In this document: one piece after another, positions 20,691-32,531 of the stretch
Numbering within the stretch: position 1 is the first letter of the stretch
How the letters are laid out: each line of letters opens with the position of its first letter
Assembly (NCBI RefSeq): GCF_030052815.1
Contig: NC_079499.1
Coordinates: 87,707,183 to 87,771,182, forward strand
Direction: 5' to 3'
Length of the DNA: 64,000 nucleotides
Source: Hevea brasiliensis
Taxonomy: Eukaryota; Streptophyta; Magnoliopsida; Malpighiales; Euphorbiaceae
Made by a program: the position numbers and the translations under genes
Notes under the pieces: generated by a model
What the model saw: only the letters and a program-made list of their open reading frames with translations
Told to the model about the DNA's origin: nothing
Databases searched by the model: none

Positions 20691-23600
20691 AAACGGGTAA
20701 GAAACCTGGTAAATCTGAGGCAACTGGTCCATCACTGAGGCCTGCATCCAAGTCAGCTGAGAGGCCAGAGACTAGAATACCTGCCAGAGCCTATGCCATC
20801 AGAGCTCAGGAGGAGCAAGATGCCCTGGATATCATCAGGGGTACGTTCTCCCTCTACAACACTTTTGGGCATGCATTGGTGGATCCAGGATCCATTAATT
20901 CATACATCTGCATCAAACTACCCATAGAGAGAGCAGTTCCAGTAGAGGAGAGTGATCAAGACATTTTGGTCATAAATCCACTGGGCCATAGTGTGGTAGT
21001 GAATAAGGTGTATAAAGGTTGCCCGTTGAGGATTCAGGGGTATGAATTCTCGGCAGACCTAATTAAATTGCCCTTCCACGAGTTTGACGTGATTTTGGGA
21101 ATGGACTGGTTGTCACGTCATCAGGCAATAGTTGATTGCAAATTGAAGAGAATTTCTCTAAAAACTTATGAGGGTAATGAGATTATTGTTGTGGATGAAA
21201 GGACAGATTTCCTGTCCAATGTTATCTCAGCCACAGTTGCAAGAAGATTGATGAGTAAAGGCTGTGAAGCTTACCTAGCACACGTGGTTGATACTAGGCA
21301 GGCTAAGCCAAACCTGTGTGATATACCCATAGTAAGAGACTTCCCAGATGTATTTCCTGAAGAATTGTCTGGTTTACCACCAGAAAGGGAAGTCGAGTTA
21401 GCTATTGAGGTAATGCCGGGTACAACACCAATTTCTATTGCTCCTTATAGGATGGCACCCACTGAATTGAGGGAGTTGAAAATTCAGTTGCAGGAGTTAC
21501 TCGATAAGGGGTTCATACGCCCCAGTGTGTTACCATGGGGAGCTCCGGTGCTGTTTATGAAGAAGAAGGATGGAACTTTGAGATTGTGTATTGATTACCA
21601 GCAGTTGAACAAGGTAACTGTGAAGAATAAATATCCATTGCCTAGAATTGATGATCTGTTTGATCAGTTGAAGGGAGCCAGTCTATTTTCAAAAATTGAT
21701 CTCAGATCAGGGTATCATCAATTAAGGGTAAAGGATGCAGATGTGTCAAAAACTGCATTCAGAACCCGATATGGGCATTATGAATTTCTAGTGATGCCGT
21801 TTGGATTAACAAATGCACCAGCAGCATTTATGGACCTTGTGAACCGTATCTTCCATCCATACTTAGATCGATTTGTAGTGGTCTTTATTGATGATATTCT
21901 GGTGTATTCCAAGACCAGGGAAGAACATGATGAACATTTGAGGATTTTTCTGCAAACCCTGCGAGAAAAGAAGTTGTATGCTAAGTTGTCCAAGTGTGAC
22001 TTCTAGATGAGTGAAATCTCCTTTCTTGGACACATAGTATCAGTTGAGGGGATTAGAGTGGATCCCAAGAAGATAGAAGTAGTGATGGAATGGAAGCCTC
22101 CTAGAAATACAACTGAGGTCAGAAGTTTCTTGGGGCTAGCTGAGTATTACAGAAGATTTGTGAAGGGGTTCTCTCTTATAGTTGCTCCAATGACCAAGTT
22201 GTTGCACAAGAATGTGAAATTTGGCTGGAACGATAAGTGCCAATCCAGTTTTGAGAGGCTGAAGGCTATGTTGACAGAAGCACCAGTGTTAACACAGCCA
22301 GTATCAGGAAAAGACTTTGTGGTCTACAGTGATGCCTCGCATAATGGGTTAGGGTGTGTATTGATGCAAGAGGGGAAAGTGGTCACCTATGCTTCTAGGC
22401 AGTTAAGGCCACATGAACAGAACTACCCTACTTATGACTTGGAGTTAACAGTAATTATCTTCACACTGAAGATATAGAGGCATTATTTATATGGTAAAAA
22501 ATGCTACGTCTATACAGACCACAAGAGTTTAAAATATTTGCTAACCCAGAAGGAGCTCAATCTTAGACAGAGGCGATGGATTGAGTTCCTAAAGGATTAT
22601 GATTGTTTGATAGATTATCATCCTGGGAAGGCAAGTGTAGTTGTTGATGCTTTGAGTAGAAAATCCATCACAGCTTTAAGATCCCTAAATGCCTGTCTGT
22701 CCTTAGCTTAAGATGGAGCTATTTTGGCTGAGTTATAAGTGAAGCCATACCTGCTACAGCAGATACAAGATGGGCAGAAGACAGATTGAAAATTAATGGC
22801 TATTGTGGGTAAAATTTCAGAAGGGAAAGAAACTAATTATGAGGTAAAAGCAGATGGGTATCTATACTATAGAGAAAGAGTGTGTGTACAGGATTATGGG
22901 GAACTAAAGACTAGTATTCTAAAAGAAGCACACACTAGTGTTTATGCTATGTACCCAGGAAGCACAAAAATGTATAATGATTTGAAGCCTCATTATTGGT
23001 GGCCTGGTATGAAGAGGGATATAGCTGACTATGTGACTAAGTGTTTGACATATCAGCAAGGTAAAGCAGAACATCAAGTTCCATCAGGATTGCTACAGCC
23101 TATAAGCATACCTGAATGGAAATGGGACCATGTCACTATGAATTTTGTTAGTGGTCTACCTCTCACCCAAAAGAAGCATGATGTAGTGTGGGTGATAGTG
23201 GATAGATTGACGAAGTCAGCACATTTTCTGCCAGTTAGGATTGACTACTCACTGGAAAAGCTAGCAGAATTGTATATCAGTGAGATAGTTAGACTGCATG
23301 GAATCCCCCTTTCCATCATATCTGATCAAGACCCAAGGTTTACATCGAGATTCTGGAAAAAGTTGCAAGAAGCCTTGGGCACACAACTCCGTTTTAGCAC
23401 GGCTTTTCATCCTCAGACAGATGGACAGTCAGAACGAGTAATCCAGGTAAACCTAAAACCTAATTGAATTTTCACAATTTACAAATTGAAATGATAGTAA
23501 CAATGTGAATTATGTAATAGATCCTAGAGGATATGCTGAGGAGTTGTGTCATGGAGTTTGAGGGGAGTTGGGATAGATATCTCCCACTGGCAGAATTTGT

Positions 23601-24063
23601 ATATAATAATAGCTAACAAGCTAGTATTCAAATGGCCCCGTATGAAGCACTGTATGGGAGGAAGTGAATTGGGTGAAGATAAGTTGGTAGGACCAGACCT
23701 GGTGAAACAGACTGAGGAGAAAGTGAAGATAATCAAAGCTAATTTGAAAGTTGCCTCAGATAGACAAAAATCTTATGCCGACTTGAAGAGAAAAGAGATA
23801 GAGTATGTAGTTGGCAACAAAGTGTTTCTCAAAGTCTCACCGTGGAAGAAAGTTCTGAGATTTGGGAGAAAGGGTAAGTTAAGCCCTAGGTTCATTGGCC
23901 CATATGAAGTCATTGAACGTGTGGGACCAATGGCCTATCGGCTAGCTTTACCACCAGAACTAGATAAGATCCATAATGTATTCCATGTTTCTATGCTAAG
24001 AAGATATCGCTCAGACCCTTCACATGTCATCTCTATAGAAGAGATTGAAATCCAACCGGACTA
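20690..24063 (+). pseudogene. Tekay copy B pol: protease, RT, RNase H, integrase, broken
   Basis: One frame runs from 20630 to 22006 (458 residues): protease ([12 protein letters not shown]) and RT with FIDDILVYS near 21885. It ends at a TAG that is TGG in copy A; further stops lie at 22475 (TGG in A), 22708 and 22735 (CAA in A), and 22786 (shared). RNase H reads [17 protein letters not shown]. Integrase: the first catalytic Asp is Asn (VTMNFVSG), the second Asp (SDQDPRF) and the Glu region ([13 protein letters not shown]) are kept, and a zinc-finger Cys and His are Tyr. The 74-nt GT...AG interval is at 23447-23520. Near 23667 a 23-base deletion between TG dinucleotides shifts the last frame. 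Confidence 0.88.
23447..23520 (+). other. Candidate 74-nt intron in integrase, copy B
   Basis: Same position, length and borders as in copy A (GTAAACC...TAATAG between CAG and ATC codons), with about one base difference from copy A. Confidence 0.65.
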
Positions 24064-24064
24064 G

Positions 24065-24245
24065 ACATATACAGAAGAGCCTATACGGATCCTAGCTCGG
24101 GAAGTGAAGGAACTGAGAAATAAACAAATTCCACTGTTGAAAGTGCTTTGGAGGAACCACAACACTGAAGAGGCAACTTGGGAAAGTGAAGAGATAATGA
24201 GGCAACAATTCCCTCAACTGTTTGCATCAAGTAAATTTCGAGGAC
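24065..24245 (+). pseudogene. Chromodomain of copy B integrase C-terminus
   Basis: After a TAG at 24062 the frame reads ILAREVKELRNKQIPLLKVL and then NHNTEEATWESEE. It is closer to the family consensus than copy A (WRNHNTEEATWES), with no internal stop inside the domain. Confidence 0.8.
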
Positions 24246-24257
24246 GAAATTTTTATT

Positions 24258-24269
24258 AGAGGGGAAGAG
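24258..24269 (+). other. Polypurine tract, copy B
   Basis: AGAGGGGAAGAG immediately before the LTR start at 24271. Confidence 0.75.
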
Positions 24270-24270
24270 T

Positions 24271-24711
24271 TGTAACATCCTCACTTTAGCTAGTCCGTAC
24301 AGTCTACTATTCTAGTGACTAATATCGGTCCGGGCAGCTAGAATGTTTGAAATTTTAAATAGACTAGAGTGAGGAGTTATAAAAAAAACTAAATAATGCT
24401 CATAACAATCAAGGAAAATTTATAGGAACGAAATACACTAAGGTTAAACGAGCCAAAACACTAGGGATGAGTAACTCGAAAGGGAAGTGATGGTGAAGGC
24501 CATTAGCAATCCTAGACCCGGGGGAAAAATTATAAAATAATTTTTGGGACTCCAAAGAAGTGTCATTGAGGTTCTTATGGCATTAGAATGCCAAGAAAAT
24601 GCTTAGAAAAATTTTTCTATCAGTACACACAATTTTGGCTCGTTAAGCCAAATGGAGGGCATTTTGGTCATTTCGTCTTCAGAGATGATTTTTGGCCAAC
24701 TTGTCCAGTTG
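24271..24711 (+). mobile_element. Copy B 3' LTR, first 441 bp
   Basis: Starts TGTAACATCCTCACTTTAGC and follows the central LTR to CAACTTGTCCAGTT, after which the sequence is unrelated. The LTR is truncated at about position 441 of 3112. Confidence 0.85.
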
Positions 24712-25200
24712 GTGGTGGGGCTCGGTGAGTTCTTGTGTATTAGGGTAGAGGTTGAAAGGGTGGGGATGGTGAATCATGGCTTCCTCAAGATGATGAACTA
24801 ACTGTACCTACAACTCTCTTTGTTGGTGCCATGGAAGAGGAAAGAATGAAGAAGTTTTTAGGGTTTGGAGAGGGGAATCAAGATGTAGAAGTGCTTATAT
24901 TTATGAGCTTTCTAGGTCCAGAATGTTACACTGGCGTGTACCATTACACGGCCTGGCCCGTGTAACTTTCTGAGCAAAATTTTCTATGCTCTTAAAAGGT
25001 ATTATCTTATTTTACCTCTCCAGAAGTTTATGCTAAATTGGTTTTATGTGAAAGAACTAAATGCAAGTAGGAGTTAGCAACAAAAATACTCTCCTGTTTT
25101 GTGGTTTCCTCTCTTGCGTGGATTAGACTTGGTGATCTCCTCTCCCCTTTTGTATTCCTCTTATCCTATGTGCAATGTGAAAAGTGGGGTGCCTACAAAA
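24712..25200 (-). other. LTR-like remnant between Tekay and Athila elements
   Basis: It contains a TACACGGCC..GGCCCGTGTAA motif near 24935-24967 and a TATAAATA box on the minus strand near 24896, both features of the Athila-type LTRs at 7311 and 30880, but flanking text does not align well by eye. It may be the decayed, truncated 3' LTR of the Athila element or of a related family. No gene. A poly-A run lies near 25213. Confidence 0.35.
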
Positions 25201-25259
25201 TGAGAAATAACATAAAAAAAAAAAAAAGAAATTACATCGTAAAGAAAATGTAAAAATCT

Positions 25260-26318
25260 TAGGTTGCCTCCCAAGTAGCACTTATTTATAGTTCTTAGCT
25301 CGATTGTCTTTTAGCATTATGACCAGATTGGAAGATTGTTGTACGATTGTGTGAATTCTTTCTCAATTATGTCTCTCGAGAAGTATGGCTTCAATCTTTG
25401 CCCATTAACCTTGAAGGCACTGGAGGTTTCGCTCCATATTTCTACTGCTCCATGAGGAAAGATTTGAGTGACCTTGAAGGGTCCGGACCATCTTAATCAC
25501 AGCTTTCCTAAGAAGAGCTTTAGCCTTGAGTTCAACAGTAGGACAAGGTCTCCTTCCTTGATTTCTTTCCTGATTATGCACCTGTCGTGCCATCTTTTGG
25601 TCCTATCCTTGAAGATTTTGGCATTCTTATAGGCATCTTGCCTAATTTCATCCAGTTCATTGAGCTATAGAAGCCTCTTTTCTCTAGCAGCTTTCAAGTC
25701 AAAGTTTAGGATTTGAATCGCCCAATAGGCCTTGCGTTCAAGCTCAACTGGGAGGTGGCATGATTTCCCATAAACCAAACAAAGGGAGGTTGTTCCAATG
25801 GGAGTTTTATATGCAGTGCGGTAGGCTTGCAATGCATCATCTAATTTTAAAGACTAATCTTTCCTTGAGTGATTGACCATTTTCTCAAGAATTTGCTTCA
25901 GTTCCCTATTTGAAACTTCCACTTGACCATTAGTTTGAGGGTGGTAAGGTGTTGCCACTTTGTGAGTTACTCCATATATTTTAATAATGTCTCAAATTAC
26001 TGATTGCAGAAGTGACTCCTCCATCACTGATGATTGCCCTTAGAGTGCCACATCTTATGAAGATGTGCTTCTTGAGGAATTTAGTTACCACTCTGGCATT
26101 ATTTGTGGTGTAGCTATTGCTTCAACTCATTTTGATACATATTCAACACCAACCAAAATATATTTGTTTCCAAATGAAGATGGAAATGGACCCATGAAGT
26201 CTATTCCCCACACATCAGACAGCTCTATTTCAAGTCTACCGTGCAGTGGCATTGCATTCCTCCTTGAGATATTTTCTATTTTTTGGCATTGATCACATGT
26301 CAACACAAAGGATCGCAC
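25260..26318 (-). pseudogene. Athila integrase, broken
   Basis: Minus-strand 26318-26127 shows the end of the zinc finger (TCDQCQKI) and the first catalytic region (VWGIDFMGPFPSSFG). Farther along, with several stops, come [16 protein letters not shown] near 25945-25890 (catalytic Glu block) and AYRTAYKTPIG near 25820. The C-terminal part around 25600-25405 includes [11 protein letters not shown]. The terminal CTTGGGAGGCAACCTA motif on the minus strand, near 25263, marks the usual end of Athila coding sequence. It would have inserted element cDNA; it is dead here. Confidence 0.75.
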
Positions 26319-26540
26319 ATCTTTGAATAGATTTGGCCAGTAGAACCCTGCTTATAAAATTTTAGCTACTGTTTTTATTGTGCTAAAATGTCCTCCATAA
26401 GGTGATGAGTGGCAGTATTGTAGAATACGCTTTACCTCTTCCTCTGGTATGCATCTTCTTATCAAGCCATCATAACATCTCTTGTACAGCAGAGATTCCT
26501 CCCATGTATAGTTTCTGACATCATGCAAGAATTTCTTCCT

Positions 26541-28422
26541 TTACTGGTAGGACATGTTCGATGGTAAAACCCTGCACACAAGGTAATTAACAATGTCAGC
26601 ATACCAAGGGGCTTGGGAGATTACAAATAAGTTCTCATCTGAAAAGGAATCATCAATTGGCAGATCATCAAAGCTATCCCCATGTTCTTTCCACCTGAGC
26701 CTGGACAGATGGTTGGCTACCACATTTTCGGTCCCTTTTCTATCTTTGATTTTAAGGTCGAATTCCTGCAGAAGTAGAATCCACTGGATCAACCTTGGTT
26801 TTGTTTCTTTCTTATTCAGGAGGTACCTAATGGCAGCATGGTTTATGTAGTTGACAACTTTAAAGCCAACCAAGTAAGATCTGAACTTGTCAACTGCAAA
26901 CACAACAGCTAAAATTTCTTTTTCTGTGGTTGCATAGTTGACTTGCACATCATCAAGTGTTTTACTGGCATAGTAGATAACATGAACTTCCTTATCCTTT
27001 CTTTGTCCAAGCACTGCCCCTACTGCGTAATCACTTGCATCACACATTATCTCGAATAGCAGCTCCCAATCTAGTGGTTAAATTATTGGTGCTGAGATAA
27101 GAGCTTCTTTTATCCTGCAAAAGGCAACAAGAAAACTTTCATCAAAGTGAAAAGGAATATTTTGATTTAGCAAATTAGTTAATGGTTTAGCTATTTTGGA
27201 AAAGTCCTTGATGAATCTTCTGTAGAAGCCTGCATGCCCCAAAAAGTTTCGCACTTCCTTGACTAATGAAAGTGGTGGCATTTTTTCAATGATCTCTATT
27301 TTTGCCTTGTCCACTTTTATCCCTCTTTTTGAAACTAGGTGCCCAAGGATTATGCCCTCTCTTACCATGAAATGATATTTTTCACAATTAAGAACTAGAT
27401 TTGATTCTTAACATCTTTGAAGCACTTTAGACAGATTAGTTAAGCATTCATCAAAACTGGTTCCATAGACAAAAAAATCATCCATAAAAACTTCTATTAT
27501 ATTTTTAATATAATCAGAAAAAATAGCCTTCATGCATCTTTGAAAAGTTACGGTCGCATTATAAAGACCAAAAGGCATTTTTCTATATGCAAATATTCCA
27601 TAAGGGCAAGTGAATGTGGTCTTTTCTTGGTCTTCAGGGTGAATAGGAATTTGGAAGAATCTAGAATACCCATCTAGATAACAGAAATAGAAATGTTTTG
27701 CCAGCCTCTCTAACATTTGATCTATAAATGGAAGAGGAAAATGGTCTTTCCTGGTGGCACTATTCAATTTTCTATAATCAATGCACATTCGCTAACTAGT
27801 GACTGACCTAGTAAGGATCAATTCATTATTGTCATTTTTTACCACAGTTGTCCCACCCTTCTTAGGCACTACATGCACTGGATTGACCTATTTACTATCA
27901 GATATTGGATCTATAATACCTGCATCTAATAGTTTCAAATTTTCTTTTTGTCACTACCTCTTTCTTGTTAGGTTTTAGTCTCCTTTGGTGTTCAATGGTG
28001 GGTTTACTGTTCTCTTCCATAGGTATTCTATGCAGACAAATGGAAGGGTTAATTCCCTTAAGGTCTTTAATGGTGTACCCTATAGACTTGCTATGGGTCC
28101 TACGTTTTCCTAAGATTTTTTCCACTTCTACAGAATTCAGACTAGCATTTAAAATGACAGAATGTTTAGAATTAGAGTCCAAGAATGCATACCTCAGTGT
28201 AGAAGGAAGAGGTTTTAATTCTACCTATTTTGTTTCTTTTTGAAGGCTGCTCTTGGGTTGCTCTTCCTATAGATTTTCTACCAGAAGTGCTTGGGCCAAA
28301 GGTAGAGATGGATTTACGTTAAGAAATTTTGCATATGCTACAATTTTCTTGTTCTCATTCTCCACTGTATGGCCATGCACTATACAAGCTTCAAGAGGGT
28401 TTTCAAGATATCCCTTTTAAAA
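26541..28422 (-). pseudogene. Athila reverse transcriptase and RNase H, broken
   Basis: Minus-strand 28182-27898 holds the RT N-terminal text (IKDLKGINPSICLHRIPMEE). 27788-27408 is the palm: MCIDYRKLNSATRKDHFPLP and the catalytic FMDDFFVYG. 27368-27078 is the connection (GHAGFYRRFIKDFSKI). 27047-26541 is RNase H with [14 protein letters not shown] and the tail [10 protein letters not shown]. Breaks include stops near 27890, 27405 and 27075. Length and order are normal for the family. Confidence 0.8.
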
Positions 28423-29325
28423 TTATTCCTCCACTAGCTTGTCTATGATGTTAATCCTTAAACATTCATTAGGTTCAGACTTTTGCTTCATTGCTTGGAA
28501 TAGGTTGAATTCTACCTCTTCATCCCCTACTTTGAGAGTTAAACGCCCATTTTTGATATCTATGATTGCTCTAGCAGTTGCCAAGAAATGTCTTCCCAAT
28601 ATTATGGGAATTTGGACATCTTCCTCCATCTCCAGGACTATAAAATCTACTAGAATAAAAACTTTTCCCACCTTGATGGTCATGTTTGGTAGGATGCCAA
28701 CTGGATACTTGACAGATCTGTCTGCTAATTACAAGGAGATGGTAGTTAGTCTCAGCTCTCCCACATTCAGCTTTTGATATATGGACAAGAGCATTAGGTT
28801 CATGCTGGCTCCAAGGTCACAGAGGGCTCTATCAATATTCATATTGCCAATCAGGCATGGTATGGAGAAGCTTCTAGGATCTTTCAATTTTGGAGGCAGC
28901 TTGTCCTGTAGGATGGCACTACATTCTTCTGTTAAAGCAACTGTCTCATAATCCTCCAATCTCCTTTTCTTGAAAAGGATTTCCTTTAGAAATTTTGTAT
29001 AGGAGGGCATCTGAATTAATGCTTCTGCAAAAGAAATATTGATGTAGAGCTTTTGCAAAACCTCTAAAAATTTCCCAAACTGCTTGTCCAGTTTAGTTTT
29101 TTGGAATCTCTGAGGAAAAGGTAAGGGGGGCTAGTAAGGTTCTAGCAGTTTCTTTTTCTTCTTTTCCTCTTCTTCTTTGCTTTCCTCAGCTTGCTTCTCT
29201 TCTTCCTCTTTTTGAATGTCAGGATTTTCAAGAGTTTCTTCCTTCTGTTTTTGCTTTTCTTCTGGTTTTTGTAATGTTCTCCCACTCCTCAATTTGACAG
29301 CTTTGCAATGTTTTTTGGGATTCAT
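28423..29325 (-). pseudogene. Athila gag-pol linker and protease, broken
   Basis: 29325-29131 encodes a highly charged linker beginning MNPKKHCKAVKLRSGRTLQ with long Glu/Lys runs. 29058-28729 and 28683-28423 give the protease region with ALCDLGASMNLMLLSIY (the aspartic protease active-site position of Athila elements, D-x-G) and PIILGRHFLATARAIID. Two frames are needed, so at least one lesion lies near 28700. Confidence 0.75.
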
Positions 29326-29754
29326 CTTAGGTTGACTAGGTAATTTTCCACCTTGTTTGCTTTAAGAACTGGCTTGCTAAGCGATCTAATTTTTAGGCAT
29401 TTTATTATGGGTAGCTAGTTGATCCACTCTGGAAGCTAATTACTTGATCATCTCATTTTGCTGTTGCTGGGCTACTAAAAAACTCTCCATCATGGACTCC
29501 ATAGTCAACTTTGATTCTACCTGTTAAGGTTGAGGGAGTGGTGGTTGTTACTGCATCAAATTTTATCCTCTATTCTAGAAACCTGGTGGTGGTGGCCTAA
29601 ATCCTTGCTGTTTGTTTATGGGTTGGTTCTGAGAATTTTGTGAGTTAGACCATGAGAAGTTTGGGTGGTTTCTCCATCCAGGGTTATATGTGTTGGAATA
29701 TGGGTTATTAACTTGCCTTTGGTTGAAGTTCCCTCCATTATTTACACAGTTCAG

Positions 29755-30748
29755 CTACTCTATGGAAGGCTCGCTATAAAGACTACATTCTAAAGTTGTA
29801 TGACCTCCTCCATAGCTATCACAGAATTGGTTACTTACTCCTATTACATTGGCCTGCATTCTATTAAGTCTTTTGGTGAGTTGGTCAAACTGAGCATTAA
29901 TCATGCCGAGGGCATCCAATTCTAGGATCCTTGCTATTCTTCTTGCATCTCCTTTTTCATTTGACCACTCCAAGTTACGGTATGCAACACTTTCTAGTAA
30001 TTCCAAAGCTTCAGTCACTGTTTTCTCCATAAGGTCTCCTCTTGTTGCTGAATCAACTGAACTCCTTGTGGATGGTAGCAAACCATTGTAAAAATTCTGG
30101 ACAAGGAGCCAATCTTCTATGCCATGATGGAGACATTCCCTTTGAAGGTCTTTGTACCTCTCCCATGTGTCATAGAGTGACTCTCTTTCCTTTTGCCTGA
30201 AGGTGTTCAATTCAAAACTTAATTTTACAGTTTTTGTAGGTGAGAAGTACCTTGTTAGGAAGGCTTATGAAGGACCTTCCCAAGTAGTGAAAGTATAAGC
30301 TAGTTGAGAGAGTAGCCACTTCCTTGCTTTATCTCTTAATGAGAATGGGAATGCTCGGAGTCAAATGGCTTGATCAGAGGCTCCATTCATCTTAAAATTA
30401 TCACATAAAGTGAGAAACACTATAGGTGATAGTGTGGATCCTCCATAGGTGAGCCTCCAAACTAAGTTTGCTGGATCATCTGGAGCCATGCTAGTTTGAG
30501 TCAAAATTATTAGCCTCGATTGTAGGCCTGGTGATGTTGGACTGGAATCCTAGCATATTAGGGGCTTTATAGTCCTTCAGGGATCTTTGCCTGTTATTGT
30601 TGTTATTAGCTATAATTGGACCTTCAATAGCTTCAGATTCGGGTTCTAGCTCTTGATTTCTTCTTCCTCTCCTAATGGTTCTCAGAGTCTTATCTATTTC
30701 AGGATCTAATTCTAGCAATTCTTCTTCAGGTTTAGTTGTTCTAGTCAT
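29755..30748 (-). pseudogene. Athila gag, broken
   Basis: Start at 30748 (MTRTTKPEEELLELDPEIDK), then RSLKDYKAPN. A stop and frame change lie near 30490-30210. 30210-29755 continues with FRQKERESLYDTWERYKDLQ and FYNGLLPSTRSSVDSA, the conserved capsid block. The zinc knuckle reads CDSYGGGHTTLEC, with the second Cys replaced by Tyr (a TGT-to-TAT type change). It ends at 29755. Confidence 0.8.
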
Positions 30749-30855
30749 ATACTAATTTTAATGCCTGAAAGAAGAAAAAAAAAAGTTAACCTAAAATAAT
30801 GAAAGAAATAAAAGTTTAAATTAGCTAAATTGCCTATCGTCTAATATTACTAAAC

Positions 30856-30873
30856 TCCCTGACAATGACGTCA
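30856..30873 (-). other. Decayed primer-binding site of the Athila element
   Basis: On the minus strand TGACGTCATTGTCAGGGA. The usual Athila/Tat site for Asp tRNA is TGGCGCCGTTGCCGGGGA (known from the family). 13 of 18 positions match and all five differences are G-to-A or C-to-T. Confidence 0.65.
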
Positions 30874-31867
30874 AAAACTTGTTTACCTAGTTTTAAATCC
30901 ACCGCAAGTGCACAGATCACTAACAAGTAATAAAGTGATAAGTACAATATCATTCCCACGAAGAGTTATAGGCGTAAGCACTAAACTACATAGCAATCTT
31001 AATTGTTTAATCTACCAAAAGTTATAAGAGAGTAAATTCTAAACTAAAATGAATAATTATTTAGAATTAAAGAAAGTGAATCTAGAAACTTAAAAAGGAT
31101 TCTAATTATGTGAATAATTCTAGAATTTTAGATTTCACACCTTAACCTTGTTATAGTTTTAATCTTGCTTTATCAATGGATTGAGTGTTTGTTTCTTTGA
31201 TGGAAATTAATCCTAAGGTATCCTAGATCCTCTCTCAAGGTATCTAAGGTATATTTCAATTATAACCAAATCCTAATTTAATTGGTGATTAGTCCTGATC
31301 AAAACTCTTTGAGATCTATGATTAATTTTGGAACTCCACAAAGGTTATTAGCCTATCTCTCGGTCATATTTCCTAAGTTCAAAATCATGATTTTCCAATA
31401 CTAATCTTCACCTTTTAGTTCTTCAATTAGTATCTTAGATCATGAATAGGTGGGCACCCACACATAACATGCATTAAGAACACAAGAGATTAAATCAAAG
31501 AACAAAACTCAATTCCATTAAATAAAACTCAATATATATCCATAGCAAAAGTCAAGAATGCTACTTTCTAAATTTCAGAATTTAAGGAGTTACTCACTCA
31601 TGGTGAGTTTAACAAACATAATGCAATAAAAGTAAAAACACATAAAACTAATCTGAAGACTAAAAACAAAAGAACCGAGGGAGGACTCTGCAGCTGTGAA
31701 CTTGTGAAACTTTGGCTGAGAAGTCTGTCCTTGGCACTGATCTAATCCTTCTTCAAGACGGCTAGGGTTTCTTAGGAAGGCTTCTTTCAAAACTCTTCCC
31801 TTTATGTGTGTATGTAGGGTTCCTCTTTTTTTTTTTTTTCTTCTCTCTTTTGTTTTTTGCTAGCTTT

Positions 31868-31875
31868 TATTTATA
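31868..31875 (-). promoter_or_regulatory. TATA-like box of the Athila LTR
   Basis: TATAAATA on the minus strand, in the same context as at 8185-8192. In element orientation it is followed by a long pyrimidine/purine-biased leader. Confidence 0.5.
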
Positions 31876-31979
31876 TTAGGTGTCATAAGGCTAATTTTAG
31901 AGTCCTAAGGGTATTAGAAGTCCAATTGGTGTGCCAAAATAGGAGTTAGAATCGAATTTAGAAAGTTGCTGAAACATGG

Positions 31980-32292
31980 CACATGACCCGTGTGTCACTA
32001 CATGGCCTGGGGCGTGTAAGTTGTTGGAGTTGATGGCCTCTTTTTGGATGGAGGGCAGTAAGTTACACGAGCCTTGGATGCTTACACAGGTCAACTTACA
32101 TGGCCCGTGTACTTGTGCATGCTCTATTTACTTCTTCAAGCCTTAGCAACAGAAGGTTACACGGGTCTCTGAAGGTTACATGGCCCGAGTTACACGGCTC
32201 ATGTACTGTGGCTTTTCTGTAACTTCTTCAAGTCTCACCAGGCAAGAGGTTACACGAGTATGGGGCTGTGTTTACACAACCCGTGTAAAGTG
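31980..32292 (-). repeat. Cluster of CCCGTGTA/TACACGG motifs in Athila LTR U3
   Basis: About eight motif copies, e.g. GGCCCGTGTA near 32103, TTACACGGGTC near 32157, a TTACACGGCTCATGTA pair near 32190, and TTTACACAACCCGTGTAAAG at 32272-32291. They lie 110-420 bases upstream of the TATA box in element orientation. Confidence 0.6.
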
Positions 32293-32531
32293 TATCAGCA
32301 ACTTGCCTTGCTTCTTAAGTTCTTCCAAGCTTCCTTCTTTGCTCCTATACCTTAAATTTCCTTCAAAACACCTAAAAATATACAGAAAATAAAAATATAC
32401 AGAAAATATATATTTTAGTGTGGATCAGTGAAATTTACAAAAGCTAATGAAATTATCAAATATGCATGCAATTACTTATCTAAATGCCATGAAATGTTGT
32501 ACAATTGTGCTTAAAAATATCTATATAATAC

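Larger units (their letters stand above)
10050..24711 (+). mobile_element. Tandem Tekay/Del chromovirus: LTR-internal-LTR-internal-LTR
   Basis: Two internal regions (11476-16319 and 19432-24270), about 95 percent alike by eye, are joined by one complete LTR (16320-19431) and flanked by a 3' LTR piece on the left (10050-11475) and a 5' LTR piece on the right (24271-24711). Domain order gag, protease, RT, RNase H, integrase, chromodomain, with a tRNA-iMet primer site and 3.1-kb LTRs, identifies the Tekay/Del clade of chromoviruses. Both outer LTRs are truncated, so no target duplication can be read. Both copies carry many stops. Confidence 0.9.
25201..32531 (-). mobile_element. Athila-type Ty3/gypsy element, degenerate, minus strand
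   Basis: On the minus strand the order is LTR (32531-30880), primer site (30873-30856), gag, protease, RT, RNase H, integrase. Gag starting MTRTTKPEEELLELDPEID and the linker AVKLRSGR are typical of the Athila clade. The primer site resembles one for Asp tRNA with five transitions. No env-like ORF is recognised and a matching 3' LTR was not found. All frames carry stops or shifts. Confidence 0.85.
30880..32531 (-). mobile_element. Athila 5' LTR (about 1.65 kb)
   Basis: In element orientation it begins TGTATTATATAG and ends ...CTAGGTAAACA, six bases before the primer site. It matches the LTR at 7311-8808 over nearly its full length. It contains a TATA box at 31868-31875 and the palindrome cluster upstream of it. 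No matching target duplication is visible because the other end of the element is not intact. Confidence 0.8.

Noticed and set aside
24712..25200. A firm call as the Athila 3' LTR
   Set aside because: Only the CCCGTGTA motif and TATAAATA agree with the other LTR; no continuous alignment or LTR end is visible, so it is listed only as an LTR-like remnant.
26593..28777. Several plus-strand ORFs of 80-112 codons
   Set aside because: They are antisense to the Athila pol gene on the minus strand and show no domain of their own.
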